Shown: positions 1-10,198, counted from the first letter of the stretch. The stretch is 64,000 nucleotides of DNA from Desulfamplus sp. (GCA_015231615.1 JADGBE010000001.1:124001-188000); one strand, 5' to 3'. Made by a program: numbers and translations. The notes: generated by a model from the sequence alone, not told the origin.

Positions 1-1257
1 AGCTGGAAGCCCTTGACGTTTTACAACAGGGACGCGATCAATACCAAGGGCATCGCCAACAAACGCTGCTCCATTGCCAAGAATCTTGCCGTTTCCAGTC
101 CCTTTGCCAACCTCTTTTAAAAGCTCAATTGCCGCCTTACCATCACCCCACTCAAGTAATCCACCCTCCATTGCTACACCAATGGCAACACCTGTCTCAA
201 TAGTGTCCACTCCAATATCATCAGATAGTCTATCGAGCATTGCAATGTCATCAAGGTCTTTAATTGTAGTGTGTGCACCAAATGCCCAGAGCGTTTCATA
301 TTCAAAACCTGATGTAAGCTGTTTTCCATCTTTATCGTTATAAACCTGAGAACATTTGATTACGCAACCCGGATGACAACCCTCAGAGACAATTCCACCT
401 CTTGCCTTAATATTTTCAACCATCTTCTCACCACTTATATCTTGAGCATGGTCGAAACGTCCGCTTCTAAAGTTCTTTGTAGGAAGGGCACCTGCCTCAT
501 TAATGACATTAACCAAAACAGCAGTTCCAAATCCGGGAAGCCCCTGACCTGTTACAGAGTGGTTATTTAGCATCTCAACCCAACGTTTGTTTGCAACCTT
601 AAATGCTTCTGCATCAGCAATAGGAAGACGATCACACCCTTTATCATCAACTACAATTGCCTTAATCTTTTTTGAACCCATAACTGCCCCAAGACCACCT
701 CGACCAACCGCACGACCCGGGGTACCTTTAAGGTCTGCTTGCTGAATACTTGCAGCTTTAAGCCTTTGCTCCCCTGCAGGTCCTATGCTCATAACTCCTG
801 TATTTTTGCCATATTTTGCCCACAACTTCTCAATAGCTTCATAGTTTCCCATGCCTACATACTCATCTGCTGGCAAAATCTGAACTCCATCTTTTGTAAT
901 GACAACCATGCTGTAGTCATCATCATCAGGTTTACCCTCAAGAACTATGGCTTTTATTCCAAGCCTTGCAAGTTTTTGGGAGACAAAACCACCTGAATTG
1001 CTCTCTTTTATTCCACCAGTTAGTGGAGATTTCGCACCAACTGAGAGTCTGCCTGAATTGGCTGCTGGTGATCCAGATAAAAGACCCGGAGCTATAATAA
1101 GTTTATTTGCAGCTCCAAGTGGATGGCAAGTTGCAGGAACTTCGTTTAATACCATTTTTGATGTTAATGCTCTTCCACCAAGTGAGGCAAGCTCTGATGG
1201 GACATCTTCAAAGTTGTAGGTTCTGGTTGCTGTATTGATCCTTAGAATTTTAGACAT
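1..1257 (-). CDS. Aldehyde ferredoxin oxidoreductase (tungsten enzyme), C-terminus cut by window edge
   Basis: Own translation of the minus strand from ATG at 1257: MSKILRINTATRTYNFEDVPSELASLGGRALTSKMVLNEVPATCHPLGAANKLIIAPGLLSGSPAANSGRLSVGAKSPLTGGIKESNSGG..., typical AOR N-terminal domain. Open to base 1; not in the ORF track. Confidence 0.93.
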   Translation of the reverse strand, partial: MSKILRINTATRTYNFEDVPSELASLGGRALTSKMVLNEVPATCHPLGAANKLIIAPGLLSGSPAANSGRLSVGAKSPLTGGIKESNSGGFVSQKLARLGIKAIVLEGKPDDDDYSMVVITKDGVQILPADEYVGMGNYEAIEKLWAKYGKNTGVMSIGPAGEQRLKAASIQQADLKGTPGRAVGRGGLGAVMGSKKIKAIVVDDKGCDRLPIADAEAFKVANKRWVEMLNNHSVTGQGLPGFGTAVLVNVINEAGALPTKNFRSGRFDHAQDISGEKMVENIKARGGIVSEGCHPGCVIKCSQVYNDKDGKQLTSGFEYETLWAFGAHTTIKDLDDIAMLDRLSDDIGVDTIETGVAIGVAMEGGLLEWGDGKAAIELLKEVGKGTGNGKILGNGAAFVGDALGIDRVPVVKRQGLPA

Positions 1258-1323
1258 TGTTTTCTCCTTGGTTTTTCATTTATTGCTTTCATATCGTAGT
1301 TAAATTCAACTATTAACCTTTTC

Positions 1324-2682
1324 CTATCTTTTCTTTAAATGTTTTTTGTCAGGAGGGGACATTTTAACCAACTTAGGGTCAAATCTTGCAATTATTGAGA
1401 CTAAATCTCTCTGTTGAGACATCACCTCTTCAATATTTTTGTATGCCATTGGAACTTCATCAAGTCCTGCTGAAATTAAAGATACTCCTCTTTGCCTAAG
1501 TAAAGCATCTAAATCACTCCATTTATACTGTTTCATTGCTGCATTACGACTCATGCGTCTGCCAGCACCATGTGCTGCTGATTCAAGAGAAAAAGGGTTA
1601 CCAACTCCTTTTACTACAAAAGCAGGAGATGCCATAGAACCCGGAATAATGCCAACAACCCCTTTTCCAGCAGGTGTTGCACCTTTACGATGAACAATAA
1701 CATCTTTTATTAACGAACTTTTATTATTCTCATTATATATTTTTTTATTATTATCGTTAGCTGTATTATCGTTACCCATATTATCGTTTGCGGCAGATAA
1801 TTGACTTAAATTTATAGAGGTTTTCCATGCAAAGTTATGATGATTATTAATCGTAAGAATTGATTGTCCTCCAAGAGATTTAACTACACTATCATGTATA
1901 ACTTCGTGGTTAGCCTCTGAATATCTACCCATAAGCTCCATTGCTATCCAATACTCTTGTCCTTCATGGCTATCCATATCAAACCACGCCAAATCCTTTA
2001 ATGAGGCTGGAAGTTCGGCTCTTACTTTTTTTGCTAATTTACTATAGTAATCTGCAATCTCTGAACCTGCTCCTCTGCTTCCACTATGAGTTAGAAGAGC
2101 TAAATACTCTCCTGATTTAAGGTAACTGTCAGTGTTGCTATCTTTATCTAAATAAGGATTCATAAGTTTAAGAGAGGCTTCGTCTTTATCAAGAGTTAAT
2201 TTACCAAACTCTGCAAAATGGTTGCCGCTCCCACTTGTTCCAAGTTGTCTCCATGCTTTATCTTTCAAAGATTTAACAACGCTACAAAAGCCCCAATCTT
2301 GGTCCATGACTTTGTGATTTTTAGGATTTGAAAACTCCTCTCCAACACCAAATTTAGTCTCTTTCTCAAGTGCTATCTTAAATCTTCCTCTGTTTTGCTC
2401 AAATTCTGAATATGGTATATCAAGAACTGTCATGCAGACACGACATGCAATATCAACACCCACTGCATAGGGAATTACGGCATTATTAACAGCCAGTACT
2501 CCACCGATTGGCAATCCATAACCTTTATGAGCATCTGGCATTAAGGCACCTCTTACAGAAATAGGGAGACTACAAGCCTGCTCCATCTGTAGCAATGCCT
2601 CTGGATCCAAATTTTCTCCCCAAATTTTATAGGGAGCAGTTTTGCTCTTTTCTTTGGTTAAGTTATCGCCAATAGTTCCCAT
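1324..2682 (-). CDS. rtcB: RNA-splicing ligase RtcB family protein
   Basis: Motifs MPDAHKGYGLPIGGVLA, GVDIACRV, SGSGNHFAE, HSGSRGAG, HRKGATPAGKG, HGAGRRMSR. Confidence 0.93.
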   Translation of the reverse strand: MGTIGDNLTKEKSKTAPYKIWGENLDPEALLQMEQACSLPISVRGALMPDAHKGYGLPIGGVLAVNNAVIPYAVGVDIACRVCMTVLDIPYSEFEQNRGRFKIALEKETKFGVGEEFSNPKNHKVMDQDWGFCSVVKSLKDKAWRQLGTSGSGNHFAEFGKLTLDKDEASLKLMNPYLDKDSNTDSYLKSGEYLALLTHSGSRGAGSEIADYYSKLAKKVRAELPASLKDLAWFDMDSHEGQEYWIAMELMGRYSEANHEVIHDSVVKSLGGQSILTINNHHNFAWKTSINLSQLSAANDNMGNDNTANDNNKKIYNENNKSSLIKDVIVHRKGATPAGKGVVGIIPGSMASPAFVVKGVGNPFSLESAAHGAGRRMSRNAAMKQYKWSDLDALLRQRGVSLISAGLDEVPMAYKNIEEVMSQQRDLVSIIARFDPKLVKMSPPDKKHLKKR

Positions 2683-2820
2683 AACTTTTTTATTCTCCGT
2701 TTACTTCTACTTTGTTATATTACTTCGCCTCACCCCTAAACCCCTCTCCCGAGGATAGGGGAATAATTACTCCCTCCCTTTGGGGAGGGCTGGGGAGGGG
2801 CAAAGCTATACCATTTACAT

Positions 2821-3663
2821 TTACATCCAGCGTTTGCGCCGTTTATAAGATTTGATGTTTTTAAAGGATTTTCTGCCTCCACCTTGAGTTACTCCAAGAT
2901 AGAACTCTTTTACGTCAGGGTTATCTTTTAAATCATCTGCTTCACCTTCAAGAACAATTCTTCCAGACTCCATAATATAGGCATAGTCAGCAATTTCAAG
3001 TGCGATTTTAGCATTTTGTTCAACTACAAGAATAGTTGTGCCTGTAAATTTGTTTATCTCAAGAATATTATCAAAAATCTCCCTTACAAGCAGAGGAGCA
3101 AGCCCAAGAGAAGGTTCGTCAAGCATAAGCATTTGAGGAGCTGCCATTAAAGCTCTTGCAATTGCTATCATCTGCTGTTCTCCACCAGAACTATATCCAG
3201 CCATTCGGTTGGTGATATTGGCAAGACGTGGAAAATGTTTATACATCAAGGCATAATCATCATTAATTTTAGAGTTTCCATCTCTTCTCGTAATGGAGCC
3301 AACCCTTATATTTTCGCTTACTGTAAGGTGTTTAAAGACTCTTCTGCCTTCTGGAACCATCACTGCCCCATGACGCACAACCTCTGTTCCAAGTTTGTTG
3401 GTTATATCTTTCCCTCTAAACTTTATATAACCCTCTTTAACTATTCCATTTTCAGGTTTTAAAAGTCCACTTATTGCCCGTAAGGCTGTAGTTTTACCAG
3501 CACCATTTGTGCCAAGCAATGCTACAATACTTCCCTTTGGCACAGTAAGGCTTACCCCACGCAATACTTGAACAATATCGTTATAAACCACCTCAATATT
3601 GTTCACTTCCAAAATATTTTCCTGTGATGATGATTTTACCATAAGAGTTGCCCCTATTTTCAA
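2821..3663 (-). CDS. livF: Branched-chain amino-acid ABC transporter ATP-binding protein (LivF-type)
   Basis: Walker A GTNGAGKTT, signature SSGGEQQM, Walker B MLMLDEPSLGLAP; VPEGRRVFKHLTVSENI typical of LivF. Confidence 0.9.
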   Translation of the reverse strand: MKIGATLMVKSSSQENILEVNNIEVVYNDIVQVLRGVSLTVPKGSIVALLGTNGAGKTTALRAISGLLKPENGIVKEGYIKFRGKDITNKLGTEVVRHGAVMVPEGRRVFKHLTVSENIRVGSITRRDGNSKINDDYALMYKHFPRLANITNRMAGYSSGGEQQMIAIARALMAAPQMLMLDEPSLGLAPLLVREIFDNILEINKFTGTTILVVEQNAKIALEIADYAYIMESGRIVLEGEADDLKDNPDVKEFYLGVTQGGGRKSFKNIKSYKRRKRWM

Positions 3664-3679
3664 CTAAATAATTTCATTA

Positions 3680-4285
3680 TCAGGCTTCTTGCTGCACCAT
3701 TTTTACCAAAATACCAACTATTTTACTTATATTTGTAATATAATATTCAAGTTTGTCTATATATGCTATATTGTTCTCATATTTAAGAAACTTCCAAGTA
3801 TTTCCTGTAGTTACCGCCCCATATATCTTCTGAATCCCCTTCCCTTCCCTATCGTTAAACATCTTTGATGCTATCATCTCTGAAATGCGCTGACCAAGCC
3901 CTGATGTTATCTGTTCATTTTTTGCCTCAACAACTGCTACAACAGGTGAATTTAGGTAAAACTGCTCAGGCGATTTACTTATAATATAGTCGCAAAATCC
4001 GTTTAATTCTCTATCCTTATCAATATCAAGATTTATTCCTGAAAACAGGCTAATCTCATCATTTAGCTTTTTTTTTAATTCTAATAAAACATGGGAAATG
4101 ATAAGCTCAGATCGTGCTTTTTCTGTGCTTATTGCCAAAGCAAGAGGGACATTATAATTAAGCGAAATCTTTAGGTAATCACTTATCTCAACATCTTCAA
4201 TAGATGAAAATAGGTCTTGGTTTTCAACTATTTCCAATTCAAATTCCTCTTTTACCCTCTTTAAGGTAAAGCTGCTATATGGCAT
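3680..4285 (-). CDS. Conserved hypothetical protein with PD-(D/E)XK-like (HsdR N-terminal-like) motif
   Basis: 201 aa; FCDYII...SPVVAVVEAKNEQITSGLGQ fits D-Xn-EXK-Q. Confidence 0.6.
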   Translation of the reverse strand: MPYSSFTLKRVKEEFELEIVENQDLFSSIEDVEISDYLKISLNYNVPLALAISTEKARSELIISHVLLELKKKLNDEISLFSGINLDIDKDRELNGFCDYIISKSPEQFYLNSPVVAVVEAKNEQITSGLGQRISEMIASKMFNDREGKGIQKIYGAVTTGNTWKFLKYENNIAYIDKLEYYITNISKIVGILVKMVQQEA

Positions 4286-4337
4286 TTGATCTCCTTTGAG
4301 AAAGTTATATTAATGGTATTACAGGAATTGAAATAAA

Positions 4338-4370
4338 AGATTTGCCAACTTTCTGGAAGTTGGCAAATCT
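4338..4370. repeat. 33-bp palindrome, family copy C (AGATTTGCCAACTT TCTGG AAGTTGGCAAATCT)
   Basis: Perfect 14-bp arms, 5-nt centre; same length and layout as copies at 30844 and 45089. Confidence 0.9.
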
Positions 4371-4461
4371 AAATCTACTGCGGTTAAATGTTGTTCAGAG
4401 GTCAGTTAGTTGACCACTAAACCTATACCCATAGAACTACGAATATCAGAAAAGACTAAAA

Positions 4462-5718
4462 TCATTTAATTTTTTTAATAAACTCAGATGTAATAGGCTC
4501 ACCAATTTTTTTGAATTTACCTTGCTGAACGCTGTAAATCTGGAGAGAATCCACGCCAGCCCTGTCAGTTGCTGAATAAGTTACAGGTCCAACGGTTGTT
4601 GGTGGTTGATATGCTTTATCGCCGTTCATTGCATTAAGTTCATCGTAAAGAGCTTTTTTAGTTATCTCAACCCCTTTCTCCTTTGCACGGCGAATAACCT
4701 CAGTTGCAACTTGGGCAACCATTACACCGTTTGCGTAATTGTGTGAATTTGCAGCTTTGTCATCACGTCCATATTTTTTTGCAAGTGAAAGTTGTGCGTC
4801 AGTTCCAGCTCCTGGCTCTGATGTAATTGTGTAAGATGTTGTCCAGAAAAAATTTTCAGCACCAGCACCAGCAAGATCAATAAGATCGTTTCCACCTGTG
4901 TAATGGGCCCCAAGAAATGTTATTTTCCCAGCTTCACCAAAAATTTTTGCAGTAAGTCCAAGGCGGGCAGCATCTTTTAGCATAGTCGCAACTGGAGATT
5001 GAATAGTTTGGCAAAGAACATATTGCACACCTTTACTCATAAGACGTTGAAGCATTGCTGTGTTATCAAGGTCTTTACCATGCTCGACAACCTCTATAAT
5101 CTCTATGCCAAGCCCAGCAGCAACAGCTTTTTCCAGATCACTCACAGGTCCGCGTCCGAATGCTGACGGATGGATAAACATGGCAACTTTAGGTTTAGCT
5201 CCCTTGTTGTTTTTCACAATATATTCTGCAAGCAATATGGTTTGTTCCGAATATGAAGCAATTGGTAAAAAGATATATTTTGAGTCTTCAACATTGCCAG
5301 CATGAAAAGATGCTGGTAATACTGGAATCTCTACCTCATCAAAATCTTTTTTAAGTGCAAGCGTGCTTCCTGTTGAATAGTTTAGATAAAATACAATTCC
5401 TTGATCCAAAAAATCCTCAAAATTGCGTTTGGTAACGTCTGTCTGATATTGATCATCTTTTATGGTGCATTCAATCTTATCATCTCCAAGAAGTTTAGTG
5501 TCATTTACAAAACGGAAATAGTCCTCAACACCTTTGGCGTAAGGGTTTCCAGCATCAGAGGTGGGACCTGTGATTGCAAGAGAGAGTCCAATTTTATAGA
5601 CTTTACCTCCCGCATTTGCTAAAGAAGCCATTCCAATTAATGCCATTCCAACAACCAATGTAATAGCAATCTGACTAATACCCTTTAACCCTTTAACCTT
5701 TAACTCATTGCCTTTCAT
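4462..5718 (-). CDS. ABC transporter substrate-binding protein (LivK/PBP1-type)
   Basis: Signal peptide then YKIGLSLAITGPTSDAGNPYAKGVEDYFRFVND; Leu/Ile/Val-binding protein fold family, in a liv cluster. Confidence 0.88.
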   Translation of the reverse strand: MKGNELKVKGLKGISQIAITLVVGMALIGMASLANAGGKVYKIGLSLAITGPTSDAGNPYAKGVEDYFRFVNDTKLLGDDKIECTIKDDQYQTDVTKRNFEDFLDQGIVFYLNYSTGSTLALKKDFDEVEIPVLPASFHAGNVEDSKYIFLPIASYSEQTILLAEYIVKNNKGAKPKVAMFIHPSAFGRGPVSDLEKAVAAGLGIEIIEVVEHGKDLDNTAMLQRLMSKGVQYVLCQTIQSPVATMLKDAARLGLTAKIFGEAGKITFLGAHYTGGNDLIDLAGAGAENFFWTTSYTITSEPGAGTDAQLSLAKKYGRDDKAANSHNYANGVMVAQVATEVIRRAKEKGVEITKKALYDELNAMNGDKAYQPPTTVGPVTYSATDRAGVDSLQIYSVQQGKFKKIGEPITSEFIKKIK

Positions 5719-5821
5719 GTTGCCCCCTTAAAGTTTTTAATGGTTTATTTAGATCCTTTATTGCCTACAACTATTACCTACAACGCCTTGTTGTTATACC
5801 TGCTACTACTATCATATATTC

Positions 5822-6373
5822 TTATTTCGACAAAATTCTCTCTGTCCATGTTTGCAGAGCTGAAAGTTGTTGAGTAATAAGCTCTTTAATCTGTCCATCA
5901 ATGAGGTTGCCGTCACTGTCAAAGCTACCTGTAAACGCATTACAAAAAACTTCTGGTCTATTAAGTATATGCAGATTAAGAAAAACTCCTACCTGACGCA
6001 AATGATACTGTGATCTTGAAGTTCCCATTCCTCCGCCTGATCCCATAATGGCTGCTGGTTTTCCTGATAAAATACGATTATCAGGTTCTCGTGAAGCCCA
6101 ATCTAAAGCATTTTTTAAAGCTGGGGCAATTGAATAGTTATACTCAGGGCAAGCCAACAACAAGGCATCAGCATCTTCAATCTGCTTTAACAGAGTTTGA
6201 ACTGATGCTGGTTTTTCAGTTATGTCAAAGTTATAAAAAGGAACGGATAAAAGATCGGCTATTTCAATTTTCATTCCCTCTGGGGCATTTGCCTTTGCGT
6301 AACGGAGCAACCCCATGTTTGTTGATTGTTTGCGTAAGCTCCCACAAATTCCGATTACTTTAATTTCTTTCAT
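5822..6373 (-). CDS. NADPH-dependent FMN reductase family protein
   Basis: VIGICGSLRKQSTNMGLLRYA; LLACPEYNYSIAPALKNALDWASR; GSGGGMGTSRSQYHLRQV. Confidence 0.9.
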   Translation of the reverse strand: MKEIKVIGICGSLRKQSTNMGLLRYAKANAPEGMKIEIADLLSVPFYNFDITEKPASVQTLLKQIEDADALLLACPEYNYSIAPALKNALDWASREPDNRILSGKPAAIMGSGGGMGTSRSQYHLRQVGVFLNLHILNRPEVFCNAFTGSFDSDGNLIDGQIKELITQQLSALQTWTERILSK

Positions 6374-6498
6374 AATAATTCTCCTCTTTAACGGTTGAAT
6401 AAAGTTTCTGCCAACTAAATTTTATTTAACAAATCAAGACCAGACGAAATCAAAGTTTTGCAAAAGGAACAAATTGTTAAATATATCAACCATCTCTA

Positions 6499-7593
6499 CT
6501 AATATCTAAATGGCCAAGTTTTTGTATAGGATTTTGTAATTCTCCACCAATTTGCAATACCTCTTGGTTCAAACATCAAAAATAGAACAATTACAAGTCC
6601 AAATGTAAATGGACGAAGTGCTGTAGCAAGGTTCATTGCAGAGGGCAGATAATTTCCAGCATATTCAGAAAATTTTTCAACCTGAAGGTTCAACATCTGT
6701 ATTGCAGCAGGTCCCCAAAAAGAGCCGTTTAGAGTTCCAAGCCCGCCAACAATTGCCATTGCAAGGTATGTGATTGAGTGGTGAAGAGTAAAAGATTCAA
6801 TCCCCGCCCCTTTATAAAGAAACGCATGAACAGCACCAGCAACACCAGCTAAAAAGCCTGATAATGCAAAAGCGTAAACCTTTGTAAATCCTGGGTGCAT
6901 TCCCATTGCGTCTGCTGCCCGGTCGTTATCTCTAACAGCTACAAGTGCCCTACCATATCGAGTTTTAAAGAGATTTCTAATTCCAAAGCCCAATACTACT
7001 ATCAGAATAATAGTTACATAATACCAAAAGACATAATGCTTCTCTCTTCCAATCTCACCTGTAAACCACATCACTCTGCCAACAGATATGGTTTGTCCTT
7101 GATTAAAAAAGGTTAAAAATTTTATTGCCCACTCAAAGATCATCTGAAAAGATAGCGTGGCAATAGCAAGGTAAAGGTGTTTTAATCTAAGAGAAGGTAA
7201 CCCAACAATAGCTCCAGTTATAGCACCAGCAGCTCCGCCAGCCAAAATAAGAATAGGCCAAAAGTGTGTAATCAGAATATGGCTATCACCCAGAACTCTT
7301 GAGCATGAAGCAACAGTATATGCACCTATACCCATAAAAGCCGCATGTCCAATTGAAATAAGACCCGCAAACCCTGTTACAAGGTTTAGCCCAAGAACAG
7401 CAATTACCGCTACCAGAATATTATTTATAACCAACATATAGGTTCTGTTAAGAGGGAAAAAGATAGGCCAAGTAAATAAGATAAGCAGAAAGATTGAAAA
7501 TATGAGTCTGTCAAGGTTTGTTATAAATGTTCTTTGCTCTTCTTGATAAGTTGTAAAAAAATTACCAGTCGCTAACCATCTGTTTGCTGACAT
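6499..7593 (-). CDS. livM: Branched-chain amino-acid ABC transporter permease (LivM-type)
   Basis: LNLVTGFAGLISIGHAAFMGIGAY...LVAVRDNDRAADAMG...GGLGTLNGSFWGPA. Confidence 0.9.
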   Translation of the reverse strand: MSANRWLATGNFFTTYQEEQRTFITNLDRLIFSIFLLILFTWPIFFPLNRTYMLVINNILVAVIAVLGLNLVTGFAGLISIGHAAFMGIGAYTVASCSRVLGDSHILITHFWPILILAGGAAGAITGAIVGLPSLRLKHLYLAIATLSFQMIFEWAIKFLTFFNQGQTISVGRVMWFTGEIGREKHYVFWYYVTIILIVVLGFGIRNLFKTRYGRALVAVRDNDRAADAMGMHPGFTKVYAFALSGFLAGVAGAVHAFLYKGAGIESFTLHHSITYLAMAIVGGLGTLNGSFWGPAAIQMLNLQVEKFSEYAGNYLPSAMNLATALRPFTFGLVIVLFLMFEPRGIANWWRITKSYTKTWPFRY

Positions 7594-7706
7594 AGTTTAT
7601 TCCTCTCTATTTTTGTTAAATTCACAAATCTTAAGTCTATAATCTCTCCAACAAAAGTAAGGTAAAGCCATCTTTCCCTACTTTTGTATATGGCGTTAAT
7701 TTAACC

Positions 7707-8600
7707 TTATACTCTTTCGATCTCATGTATGCCAAAAAGTCCATGGGGTTTTATAAGAAGAATGATAAGAAGAATGATATAAGGTAGAACTTCACCTGTG
7801 CCATTTAATCCCCAATTGCCGTCAAGATAGCCACCAGCAAACTGCTGGATTAGACCCATTATGATGCCAGCAACAACAGCACCAAGTATTGAATCAAGAC
7901 CACCAAGTATGACTACGGGAAAAACCACAATACCAAAAGCATGGAGCGTATCAAAATTAAGACCTGTAATATTGCCAATTATGCCACCAGCAGCCGCAGC
8001 CGAAAGTCCAGCAGTTGCCCACGCAAGACCAAATACACTCGGAACAGAGATACCAACAGACATTGACGCAAATTGATCGTCTGAGACAGCACGCATTGAT
8101 ATACCGACAGTCGATTTTTTGAAAAACCAAGAAAAGCTGCCAATCAGCAAAGTTGTGATGATAACCCCAACAAGCTGGGTCCAAGAGATAGATACTCCAG
8201 CAATTGCAATAGGTTCTGATGGTAGAAATTGTGGAAATGAAAAATTTTTAGTTCCAAAAGGGGTAAGATAGATTAATCCATCAATAATAGATGCAAGACC
8301 TATTGTAACCATAATAACTGAAATAATAGGCTCTCCGATAAGTCTGCGAAGAAAAATTCTCTCAACGCTCCATGCAAGGAAAAAGGTAATTATTAGACTT
8401 ATAAAAAAAGATATATATATTGGAATCGTAGCCCATACTGTTAAAGCATAGGTTATAAAAGCACCTGAAGCAATTATCTGTCCATGAGCAAAGTTTGCAA
8501 CTCTGCTTGACTTATAGATAAGCACCAATCCAAGGGCTGCTAAAGCATATATTGAACCAACAACTATACCACTGACGACAATCTGAAAAAAATAGCTCAC
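7707..8600 (-). CDS. livH: Branched-chain amino-acid ABC transporter permease (LivH-type)
   Basis: GSIYALAALGLVLIYKSSRVANFAHGQ; VILGGLDSILGAVVAGIIMGL. Confidence 0.9.
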   Translation of the reverse strand: MSYFFQIVVSGIVVGSIYALAALGLVLIYKSSRVANFAHGQIIASGAFITYALTVWATIPIYISFFISLIITFFLAWSVERIFLRRLIGEPIISVIMVTIGLASIIDGLIYLTPFGTKNFSFPQFLPSEPIAIAGVSISWTQLVGVIITTLLIGSFSWFFKKSTVGISMRAVSDDQFASMSVGISVPSVFGLAWATAGLSAAAAGGIIGNITGLNFDTLHAFGIVVFPVVILGGLDSILGAVVAGIIMGLIQQFAGGYLDGNWGLNGTGEVLPYIILLIILLIKPHGLFGIHEIERV

Positions 8601-8870
8601 TTTGCACCTCTCTCTTTTATTATTTCTTATTTATTAAGCAATTTTTTATTATGAGATATTTTGGCTTCTTATCACCAAACGCTAATTAACTATTACCAAT
8701 TAAAAAAATTTTACAAGACAATTTTAAGACAGTAGATAGTAGGAGTTTAATACGAATCGCCTTTTTGAGGCAAAAATGTCTAAGGCGGTAAGGATTGATA
8801 TGTTAAGCTGATAGCTAAAATTATTTTTATTACGAATTCATTATTGAATCAAGTATCTTTTTTATAAAAT

Positions 8871-8889
8871 AGGATACTTGCAGTATCCT
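8871..8889. repeat. Perfect palindrome AGGATACT-TGC-AGTATCCT
   Basis: 8-bp perfect arms, 3-nt loop; directly adjacent to the 8890 palindrome. Confidence 0.9.
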
Positions 8890-8928
8890 GTTTAAATAGC
8901 AAGCTATTAAATAGCTTGCTATTTAAAC
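8890..8928. repeat. 39-bp perfect palindrome GTTTAAATAGCAAGCTATT-A-AATAGCTTGCTATTTAAAC
   Basis: 19-bp perfect arms around one base; downstream of ribBA on the minus strand. Confidence 0.92.
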
Positions 8929-8971
8929 TATATATTCTTCTAAGGGGAGGGGAAAGTAGTAATGTTATAAT

Positions 8972-10198
8972 CTATTTTTCAGGAAAATCAGCAACACACT
9001 CTTTAAAAATATGCCCCATTTTAAGCTGTTTACACTTAAGATAGCCTTGATTATGTTTATTTGGCACAATTTCAATAGGAATTTGCTCAACAATGCTTAA
9101 ACCATAGCCTTCAAGACCTATCATTTTTGTGGGGTTATTTGTCATAAGCCTCATTTTCCTGATACCTAAATCCGCTAAAATCTGTGCCCCAATTCCATAA
9201 TCTCTCATATCTGCTTTAAAGCCAAGTTGAATATTAGCCTCTACTGTATCGCATCCTTGTTTCTGAAGTTCATAAGCCTTTAGTTTGTTGACAAGACCAA
9301 TTCCTCGTCCTTCTTGACGCAGATAGATAATAACACCACTGCCTGCCTCATCAATCATACGCATTGCTTTATGAAGTTGTGCAGCACAATCACACCTCAT
9401 TGAGCCAAAAATATCACCTGTCATGCACTCAGAATGAACTCTTACTAAAATTGGTTTTTCAGGATTAATTTCGCCTTTTACCATTGCAATATGGGTTAAA
9501 TTATCTAAATCGTTCTCATAAGCGATGATTTTGAACTCTCCACCAAATTCAGTAGGAATTGTGCTTTGGGCGGCTTTTCTGACAAAAGATTCTGTTCTTA
9601 GGCGATAAGCAACAAGATCGGCAATTGTGCAGATACCAATATTGTGTTTTTCGCTAAATTTCTCAAGTGATGGCATTCTTGCCATTGTTCCATCTTCGTC
9701 CATTATTTCGCAGATAACTCCAGAATGTTTGCATCCAGCAAGTTTAGCAAGATCAACAGACCCTTCAGTCTGACCAATTCTAACCATAACACCGCCATCT
9801 TTTGCCCTTAGAGGAAATATATGTCCGGGTCTTGCAAGATCGTCAGCAGTGGTCTCATCTGCAACAGCAACTTGAATTGTTGTTGCTCTATCAGCAGCAG
9901 ATATTCCAGTTGTAACACCTTTTTTAGCCTCAATTGATACTGTAAAGCCAGTGCCAAACTGTGAAGTGTTATCTTTAACCATTAAAGGCAGACCAAGTTT
10001 GTCTGCCATCTCACCAGTCATAGATAGGCAAATCAAACCTCTTCCATATTTTGCCATAAAGTTGATAGCCTCTGGTGTAACAGCTTCTGCAGCCATAGTG
10101 AGATCGCCCTCATTTTCACGATCTTCATCATCAACCAAAATAACCATTTTACCAGCTTTTATATCCTCAATAGCCTGTTCAATTGTAATGTGCGGCAT
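8972..10198 (-). CDS. ribBA: Bifunctional 3,4-dihydroxy-2-butanone-4-phosphate synthase / GTP cyclohydrolase II
   Basis: [68 protein letters not shown]. Confidence 0.96.
   Translation of the reverse strand: MPHITIEQAIEDIKAGKMVILVDDEDRENEGDLTMAAEAVTPEAINFMAKYGRGLICLSMTGEMADKLGLPLMVKDNTSQFGTGFTVSIEAKKGVTTGISAADRATTIQVAVADETTADDLARPGHIFPLRAKDGGVMVRIGQTEGSVDLAKLAGCKHSGVICEIMDEDGTMARMPSLEKFSEKHNIGICTIADLVAYRLRTESFVRKAAQSTIPTEFGGEFKIIAYENDLDNLTHIAMVKGEINPEKPILVRVHSECMTGDIFGSMRCDCAAQLHKAMRMIDEAGSGVIIYLRQEGRGIGLVNKLKAYELQKQGCDTVEANIQLGFKADMRDYGIGAQILADLGIRKMRLMTNNPTKMIGLEGYGLSIVEQIPIEIVPNKHNQGYLKCKQLKMGHIFKECVADFPEK

Noticed and set aside
74-1219. Plus-strand ORFs at 74-343, 373-570, 739-996 and 947-1219
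   Set aside because: Antisense to a clear AOR coding region; no recognisable domains.
7861-8181. ORFs antisense or out of frame to livH (7861-8076 +, 7957-8184 -)
   Set aside because: Shadow ORFs of a clear LivH permease.
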